DNA from: Cereibacter azotoformans
GTDB lineage: Bacteria > Pseudomonadota > Alphaproteobacteria > Rhodobacterales > Rhodobacteraceae
Direction: 5' to 3'
DNA: 64,000 bases
NCBI GenBank assembly: GCA_017599285.1
Contig: JAGFXX010000001.1
Location: 2,108,001 to 2,172,000, forward strand
The position numbers and the translations under genes are program-made. Shown piece by piece: positions 60,881 through 64,000 of the stretch (its first letter is position 1; every line of letters begins with the position of its first letter). The notes below the pieces were generated by a model, which did no database searches, was not told the DNA's origin, and saw only the letters and a program-made list of their open reading frames with translations.

Positions 60881-62841
60881 GCCGCCACTCCCCTGCGATC
60901 CTCGACGCCCTGGCCCACGCCGGCCAGATGCGGCACATCAAGGATCAATGCCACGGTGCCATCGCCCAGGATCGTGGCGCCCGAGAAGGCCCGGACGCCC
61001 GAATGGAGGCGAGACATCTGCTTGATCACGATCTGGTTCGTCCCGATGATCCGATCGACGACCGCCCCGGCGCGTGTCTCGCCCGCGCGAACGATGACAA
61101 CGGTCTGGAACTCGCCCGGCGCGCCGGGACTGGAGAACATCCTGCGGAGACGGACGAGCGGCACCAGGCGGTCCCGCACGTCGAGGAAGTCCGAGCTGCC
61201 ATCCTCTTCGATCCGGTCGGCCGGAAGCTCGACGATCTCCTGCACGGCGGCGAGAGGGATCGAGAACCGCTCTCCCGCCACTTCAACCAAAAGACCCTCG
61301 ATGATGGCGAGCGTCAACGGCAGGCGCAGGGTAAAGGTGGTTCCCCGGCCTTCGACCGATTGCACCTCGATCGAGCCGCGCAGGCCCTCGATCGTCTTCT
61401 TCACCACATCCATGCCAACACCGCGGCCGGAGATCTCGGTGATCGATTCGGCCGTCGAGAAGCCCGGTTCGAGGATGAGAGCGTTCATCGCACTTTCGGT
61501 CAGGATCGTGTCGGCGCCGATGAGGCCGTTCGCGATCGCCTTGGCCCGTATCCGGTCGCGGTTGAGCCCGCGTCCATCGTCACTTATGCGGATCACGACT
61601 TCGGCGCCGGAATATTCGGCCTCGAGCATGATCCGGCCCTCGGCCGGCTTGCCCGCGGCGGCGCGGTCGGCGGGCGACTCAAGTCCGTGATCGACCGAAT
61701 TGCGCAGCATGTGCACGATGGGATCGGCAAGCTGTTCGATGACCGTCTTGTCGAGTTCGGTCTCCTCGCCCCGGACGATGAAGCTCACCGGCTTGCCGAT
61801 GGTTTCGGACAGGCCGTGGATCAGGCGGCGGAAGCGGCCGATCATCGAGCGGACCGGCACCATGCGGATCCGCATGGTCGTGTCGCGCAAGCCGGCTGCG
61901 AGGCGGCTGATCTCTTCCGCGGCCGCCATCAGCGCCGGGTCACGGCTTTGCTGGGCCAACTGCAGCAGCCGGGCATCGGCGATCACGAGTTCGCCCACAC
62001 GGTCCATCAGGTGATCCAGACGCTCGGCGGCCACGCGCATCGTCGCGCCGCCCTTGTCAGCCTGCGGCCCCTCTTCCGACGGCTTCCGCGCGGGCGCAGA
62101 GACCGGCTCTGCCACGGGCACAGGATCCGACGCCGCTACGGGCACTCGATCCACAGCCGCCTGGGGCGCCTCGAGCCGCAGGTCCACATCGTTGAACAGG
62201 AACACATTGTCGATCGCGTCCCGCGTGATGCCGTTCGGAAAGTCCATCGACCAGCCGATCATGCAGACTTCAGGATCGAGCGCATCCAGCGCCGGCACCT
62301 CGGAGAGGTCGGCGCGGATGTCCGTGGCGCCAAGCTCACGAAGCTCGGCCAGCAGCAGGTCCGGGCGAGCCCCCAGAGCCAGCGCGTTGCCGGTCAGGCG
62401 GAACCAGAGGCGATGCGCCTGCCCCGTGGGCGCCGCTTCCGGCAAAGGCGCCGTGCCAACGGCATTGCCGGTGGCGCCCACCGCCGCCTCAAGTGCCGCA
62501 AGGATCGCGGCGCGCCGACCGTCCGGGTCGGCCTGTTCCGACAGGAACCCGATGATCTCGTCGCGCGCCTCGAGCGCGAGGCGGATGATGTCGGGCGTCA
62601 CGGCGGCCTGCCCCGACCTGAGCAGGTCGAAGGCCGATTCGAACGCATGGACGAAGGCCGCCATGTCGGCAAAGCCGAACATCGCACCCGAGCCCTTGAT
62701 CGTGTGGAGGTCGCGGAACACCGCGTTGATCAGGTCACGATCCCCCGGCTGGTCGCTCAGATCCAGAAGGCCCCGCTCGAGGCTTTCAATGAGATCCGTC
62801 GCTTCCTGCCGGAAGACGGCCATCATGTCGTCGTCCATCAT
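60877..62841 (-). CDS. cheA: Chemotaxis histidine kinase CheA
   Basis: 654 residues. P1 HPt domain with the phosphorylated His near 46 in FRDLHTIKGSGAMFGF; linker with a possible second domain near 130-235; P3 dimerisation helix (RLDHLMDRVGELVIADARLLQL near 290); P4 kinase with N box HMLRNSVDHGLES near 415, ISDDGRGLN, GFSTAESITEISGRGVGMDVVKK near 500; and a P5 CheW-like end. All catalytic boxes are intact. The first of two tandem ATGs overlaps the cheY stop; either could start. Confidence 0.95.
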   Translation of the reverse strand: MMDDDMMAVFRQEATDLIESLERGLLDLSDQPGDRDLINAVFRDLHTIKGSGAMFGFADMAAFVHAFESAFDLLRSGQAAVTPDIIRLALEARDEIIGFLSEQADPDGRRAAILAALEAAVGATGNAVGTAPLPEAAPTGQAHRLWFRLTGNALALGARPDLLLAELRELGATDIRADLSEVPALDALDPEVCMIGWSMDFPNGITRDAIDNVFLFNDVDLRLEAPQAAVDRVPVAASDPVPVAEPVSAPARKPSEEGPQADKGGATMRVAAERLDHLMDRVGELVIADARLLQLAQQSRDPALMAAAEEISRLAAGLRDTTMRIRMVPVRSMIGRFRRLIHGLSETIGKPVSFIVRGEETELDKTVIEQLADPIVHMLRNSVDHGLESPADRAAAGKPAEGRIMLEAEYSGAEVVIRISDDGRGLNRDRIRAKAIANGLIGADTILTESAMNALILEPGFSTAESITEISGRGVGMDVVKKTIEGLRGSIEVQSVEGRGTTFTLRLPLTLAIIEGLLVEVAGERFSIPLAAVQEIVELPADRIEEDGSSDFLDVRDRLVPLVRLRRMFSSPGAPGEFQTVVIVRAGETRAGAVVDRIIGTNQIVIKQMSRLHSGVRAFSGATILGDGTVALILDVPHLAGVGQGVEDRRGVAA

Positions 62842-63203
62842 CCGAGCACCTTCTTGATGACGGCGAGCAGCTGCGGCTGGGTGAATGGCTTGACCATCCA
62901 CCCCATCGCCCCTGCCTCGCGGGCCTGTTGCTTGAGAGTGTCGGCGGAATCCGTGGACAAAAAGATAATGGGTTTGCCCTTGCTCTCGGGATGCTGCCGG
63001 AAGGCGCGAATGAAGCCGAGCCCGTCGAGGTTCGGCATGTTCTGATCGGTGAGAATGGCGTCCACATGGTGGCTGAGGGCCTTTTCGAGGCCCTCCTTCC
63101 CGTCGGCGGCCTCGATCACCTCATAGCCCGCCTCGCGGAGGGTCATGGCAACCATGCACCGAATCGACGGGGAATCATCAACGGCGAGAACGGTCTTGGT
63201 CAT
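62838..63203 (-). CDS. cheY: CheY-type single-domain response regulator
   Basis: 121 residues. The acid pair is in VLAVDDSPSIR, the phospho-acceptor Asp in AILTDQNMPNLDGL near 53, Thr in FLSTDS and Lys in WMVKPF near 106. QNMP after the Asp is typical for CheY of the CheA2-type operons. It is coupled to both neighbours by 4-base or smaller overlaps. It may act on the flagellar motor or as a phosphate sink. Confidence 0.93.
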   Translation of the reverse strand: MTKTVLAVDDSPSIRCMVAMTLREAGYEVIEAADGKEGLEKALSHHVDAILTDQNMPNLDGLGFIRAFRQHPESKGKPIIFLSTDSADTLKQQAREAGAMGWMVKPFTQPQLLAVIKKVLG

Positions 63204-63466
63204 GCGCCGACCCCGTCCGGCGCGATCCCGAGCGCCTCCAGCTGCGCGGCAAGGGGAGACCCTGCGCACTGCAGCGACAACGTCCTGCCCGTCATGGACG
63301 CACTGCGCGCCGCCGAGAGCAGCACCTGCACGACCGCCGCATCCGCCCCGGCAAGCTCCGAGGCATCGACCTCGACGTCGCCCGTGGCGAGGGCTGCCTC
63401 GAGCCGCTCGATCAGACCGGGCGCGTCCTGCAGACGCAGGTTCCCGGAGAGCTTCAGTGGGTTCAT
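63200..63466 (-). CDS. STAS-domain protein heading the che operon
   Basis: 88 residues with a single STAS fold: LKLSGNLRLQDAPGLIERLEAALA, VEVDASELAGADAAVVQVLLSAARSASMTGR. The segment that in anti-sigma antagonists carries the phosphorylated Ser reads DASELAGADAAVVQVLL; Ala-Asp-Ala stands at that turn, so phospho-control is doubtful. AAGGGAAGAAG precedes the ATG. It overlaps cheY by ATGA, so it belongs to the operon. It may be a scaffold or partner-switch element. Confidence 0.82.
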   Translation of the reverse strand: MNPLKLSGNLRLQDAPGLIERLEAALATGDVEVDASELAGADAAVVQVLLSAARSASMTGRTLSLQCAGSPLAAQLEALGIAPDGVGA

Positions 63467-63538
63467 CCGCTTCTTCCCTTGGTCTCGTCCAGCCCCGGCA
63501 GGCCTGCACCTGGGGTCATCGGCTGGAGGCTAGCCAAA

Positions 63539-63565
63539 GGAACGGCGCAGCACGCCCCGGGTTTA
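63539..63565 (-). promoter_or_regulatory. Weak sigma-28 (FliA)-like promoter candidate
   Basis: On the minus strand TAAA, 15 bases, then GCCGTTCC, 73 bases before the STAS start. The flagellar consensus is TAAA-N15-GCCGATAA; the -35 core and GCCG agree, the rest does not. Suggestive only because the operon is chemotactic. Confidence 0.3.
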
Positions 63566-63688
63566 TGGCGAAGGCGGCCTGTCTTGAGAAAAGGGGCGCA
63601 GCCTTTCGTCTCGAATACATCCGAAAGATGGGCGCCGCCGGGCGAAGATCGCACACGCAGGACAAGGGTTCACGCCACGCACGAACCC

Positions 63689-63706
63689 CGCCCCGCAAGC
63701 GGGGCG
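63689..63706 (-). terminator. Possible terminator of ubiK
   Basis: CGCCCC, loop GCAAGC (which can pair further), GGGGCG, 135 bases after the ubiK stop. No T-run on either strand. Confidence 0.35.
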
Positions 63707-63840
63707 TTCAGGAGCGTCAGGAAAGGGCAAGGGGCGACTCGGCTGAGAGGCAGTACGGGCGGGAAAGGCCCCGCCGCAGACTCACCCGCGCCGATCGGGG
63801 GGCAGCGGCACCAGCGGCCGCCGCCTCAGATGGTTCACCG

Positions 63841-64000
63841 TCAGTCCCGGTGCTTCGCCTCGAGCGCGGCGATGCGCGCGGAGAGGGCCTCGTTCTCTTC
63901 GCGCGCCTTCTGGGCCATGGCGCGGACAGCATCGAATTCCTCACGGGTCACGAAGTCGCGGTCGGCCAGCCACCGGTCGAGAAGGCTCTTCATCGCCGTC
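63841..64000 (-). CDS. ubiK: Ubiquinone biosynthesis accessory factor UbiK (partial, C-terminus)
   Basis: The last 52 codons are visible: MKSLLDRWLADRDFVTREEFDAV, then MAQKAREENEALSARIAALEAKHRD and TGA. This is the BMFP domain with its coiled-coil trimer tail. UbiK assists the lipid-binding UbiJ complex in aerobic ubiquinone synthesis. The N-terminus lies beyond the right edge. Confidence 0.8.
   Translation of the reverse strand, partial: TAMKSLLDRWLADRDFVTREEFDAVRAMAQKAREENEALSARIAALEAKHRD

Larger units (their letters stand above)
63467..63840. other. Upstream region of the che operon
   Basis: 374 bases between the STAS gene and ubiK, both leftward, without a supported gene. It holds a weak sigma-28-like sequence (63539-63565) and a hairpin CGCCCC-GCAAGC-GGGGCG (63689-63706) that could end the ubiK transcript. 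Confidence 0.5.

Noticed and set aside
63463-63698. Small frames upstream of the STAS gene
   Set aside because: No ribosome site and an irregular composition; the region is more likely a leader or promoter.

Overview
The window is GC-rich alphaproteobacterial chromosome and looks like the Cereibacter/Rhodobacter sphaeroides group of the Rhodobacteraceae. The grounds are codon use and gene content: class II PyrC beside PyrE, Tad pilins with a DW processing motif, a CheY-CheA-CheW-CheW-CheR-CheB operon, and a TAXI-type TRAP transporter. The species call is inference; no 16S gene or other marker is present. Almost all sequence is coding, mostly in tightly packed and often 1-8 nt overlapping operons.

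Layout. 1-3.8 kb: the start of an HD phosphohydrolase gene, then pyrC-pyrE (pyrimidine synthesis) and dnaB. 4-5.9 kb: a TauE/SafE permease and dusA. 5.9-7.8 kb: a decayed integrative element between dusA and a tRNA-Arg(ACG) gene, with a broken tyrosine integrase and truncated cargo genes. 8-11.2 kb: an IS graveyard, in which an IS427-type element carries a nested full-length IS5-family element, followed by an inverted, truncated second IS5 copy that abuts cpaB. Two short palindromic inserts sit inside these dead transposase genes.

11.2-24.3 kb: a Tad/Flp pilus locus. Two pilins and cpaB run leftward. A lytic transglycosylase, the secretin CpaC, an OmpA-type lipoprotein, CpaE, CpaF, TadB, TadC, two TPR proteins, the prepilin peptidase and an AAA ATPase run rightward. 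24.3-31.2 kb: 5-formyl-THF cyclo-ligase, mgtE, guanine deaminase, and a TAXI TRAP receptor/permease/DUF1850 set. 31.4-38.2 kb: a DctB/DctD-like two-component pair whose regulator has lost key motifs, a UxaA-type sugar-acid dehydratase, a zinc alcohol dehydrogenase and a divergent GntR regulator with two winged helices. Together these suggest uptake and breakdown of a hexonate-like compound.

38.3-44 kb: a methyltransferase, a DMT exporter, an acyl-CoA synthetase, an unrecognised membrane-anchored protein and a SPOR protein. 43.8-48.3 kb: a nucleoside salvage operon cdd-deoA-deoB-add-upp. 48.5-52.9 kb: malic enzyme (maeB) and propionyl-CoA synthetase (prpE). 53-55 kb: an HPt protein and a LuxO-like sigma-54 activator, then a convergent glutathionyl-hydroquinone reductase. 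56-63.5 kb: a chemotaxis operon STAS-cheY-cheA-cheW-cheW-cheR-cheB ending in a cytoplasmic protein with a degenerate receptor hairpin. The window closes inside ubiK.

Most novel candidates: the degenerate receptor at the end of the che operon, the DctD-like regulator without GAFTGA, the AAA ATPase appended to the Tad operon, and the palindromic inserts in IS remnants.
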